Positions 62,918-64,000 of a DNA stretch of 64,000 nt are shown one piece after another. The stretch is taken from contig NC_003070.9 in the NCBI RefSeq assembly GCF_000001735.4, positions 28,877,971 to 28,941,970 on the forward strand. Direction: 5' to 3'. The notes beneath the pieces were generated by a model. It did no database searches and had not been told where the DNA came from. It was given only the letters and a program-made list of their open reading frames with translations. The stretch comes from Arabidopsis thaliana (lineage: Eukaryota; Streptophyta; Magnoliopsida; Brassicales; Brassicaceae). Made by a program: the position numbers and the translations under genes. The number at the start of each line of letters is the position of its first letter. Position 1 is the stretch's first letter.

Positions 62918-64000
62918 ATGGTGAGTGAAGGAGCAACAAGAAAAGAACTTAACCTCTGTTTCGAGAATATGAAGATGGAAGGAGTTTTGATCTCTGAGTG
63001 GAAAGATATCCCTGTGGAGCTTCTCATGAAGATTTTAAACCTTGTTGATGATCGGACTGTGATCATTGCTTCTTGTATTTGTAGTGGCTGGAGAGATGCT
63101 GTTTCCCTTGGCCTCACTCGCCTCTCCCTCTCTTGGTATGTCTCTGTTTCATTCTTTGTTTGATTGTGTTATGATGTTTGTATTAGAAGATACTTATATG
63201 CGAAAAAGTGTTTTGGGATTTGAATAAATATTTGGATTGATGGATGATAAATTGATGAGACCATGCCTGGTGATTGAAAGAGTCAAACTTTTTTATGATT
63301 TGGTCAGATTTTTGTTATGAGGACAGTTTCTGGATGACTGATCACAATTTGTATTTAACTAGGAGGATGATTTTGATTTTTGTGTTTGCTTGTTGTTTGT
63401 TCTTTAGGTGCAAGAAGAATATGAACAGTTTGGTTCTATCTCTTGCTCCCAAATTCGTAAAGCTTCAGACTTTAGTACTGCGACAGGACAAACCGCAGCT
63501 TGAGGACAACGCGGTGGAAGCCATAGCAAATCACTGTCATGAGCTACAAGATTTGGACTTAAGCAAAAGCTCGAAAATCACTGACCATTCCCTATATTCA
63601 CTTGCTCGTGGTTGTACTAACCTGACTAAACTCAACCTTAGCGGCTGCACTTCGTTCAGCGACACTGCTCTTGCGCATTTGACAAGATTTTGCAGGAAGC
63701 TCAAAATTCTGAATCTTTGTGGTTGTGTTGAAGCTGTATCTGACAATACATTGCAGGTGGCTTTTAAAGATTCAACTCTCTCTAATACTATTAGCTTTCT
63801 ATGTTCTTTGTCTCGATGATAACCGACCAATTCTTCATCCGTTTTGTGCAGGCTATTGGAGAAAACTGCAATCAGTTGCAGTCACTAAACTTGGGATGGT
63901 GTGAGAATATAAGTGATGATGGAGTTATGAGTTTAGCTTATGGTTGTCCTGATTTAAGAACTCTTGATCTTTGTAGCTGTGTTCTAATCACAGGTAAAAC
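62918..64000 (+). CDS. SKP2B: SKP2B, F-box and leucine-rich repeat protein (5' part)
   Basis: Three exons fall in the window: 62918-63135, 63408-63756 and 63852-63993. They join in frame to 236 aa; the donor GTAAAAC at 63994 shows that the gene continues beyond the edge (about 360 aa expected). An F-box lies at about residues 26-70 (WKDIPVELLMKILNLVDDRT, then ICSGWRDAV). From about 90 on are leucine-rich repeats of the Cys-containing type (LQDLDLSKSSKITDHSLYSL, LTKLNLSGCTSFSDTALAHL, LKILNLCGCVEAVSDNTLQ). In SCF complexes it selects substrates; SKP2B is reported to target the CDK inhibitor KRP1 and to limit lateral root founder division. Paralogue: SKP2A, At1g21410. Residue W73 is split across the first intron. 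Confidence 0.94.

Overview
The window is nuclear plant DNA and matches Arabidopsis thaliana: AT-rich intergenic DNA, GT-AG introns, plant-only families, and gene order and protein lengths that fit my memory of the distal long arm of chromosome 1 around At1g76900 to At1g77000. I had no database, so locus names are recognition; exon joins were worked out by hand from splice sites and reading frame.

Layout, left to right. 1-3.9 kb: intergenic. 4.0-6.6 kb: TLP1 (tubby-like F-box protein), plus strand. 8.5-10.4 kb: copy A of a gene-like dispersed repeat. 11.1-12.9 kb: possible non-coding transcription unit with repeated short motifs. 13.4 kb: Helitron-like end. 14.3-15.5 kb: single-exon F-box gene. 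17.75-18.9 kb: extensin EXT4, minus strand. 19-24.5 kb: gene-poor. 24.7-26.1 kb: nuclear speckle RNA-binding protein NSRa, minus strand. 29.0-33.4 kb: PRAF1 (PH, RCC1, FYVE, BRX), plus strand. 34.7-35.7 kb: 1008-bp non-autonomous hAT element with exact 8-bp target duplication and an internal minisatellite. 36.7-44.3 kb: cluster of small secreted-protein genes, all minus strand: IDL5, a defensin-like peptide, two related short PPYC peptides with a decayed third copy, and a glycine-rich protein with an eight-cysteine domain. 44.9-46.9 kb: TOL4 (VHS/GAT), minus strand. 48.5-49.3 kb: uncharacterised basic Ser-rich protein. 50 kb: small repeat copy C. 55.4-57.2 kb: ACR3 (four ACT domains), plus strand. 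57.8-59.7 kb: repeat copy B, inverted relative to A, next to an amidase gene fragment. 62.9-64.0 kb: first part of SKP2B (F-box/LRR), cut by the window edge.

No operon-like logic applies; genes are independent. Three encode F-box proteins (TLP1, the 14.3-kb gene, SKP2B), and EXT4, NSRa, TOL4 and SKP2B have known paralogues in the At1g21300-21410 block, so the region is half of an ancient segmental duplication. The least expected items are the three-copy repeat family that carries a conserved mini exon and splice donor, the hAT insertion into the end of an ORF, the short secreted-peptide cluster, the Gly-rich/eight-cysteine hybrid, and overlapping upstream ORFs in the PRAF1 leader.
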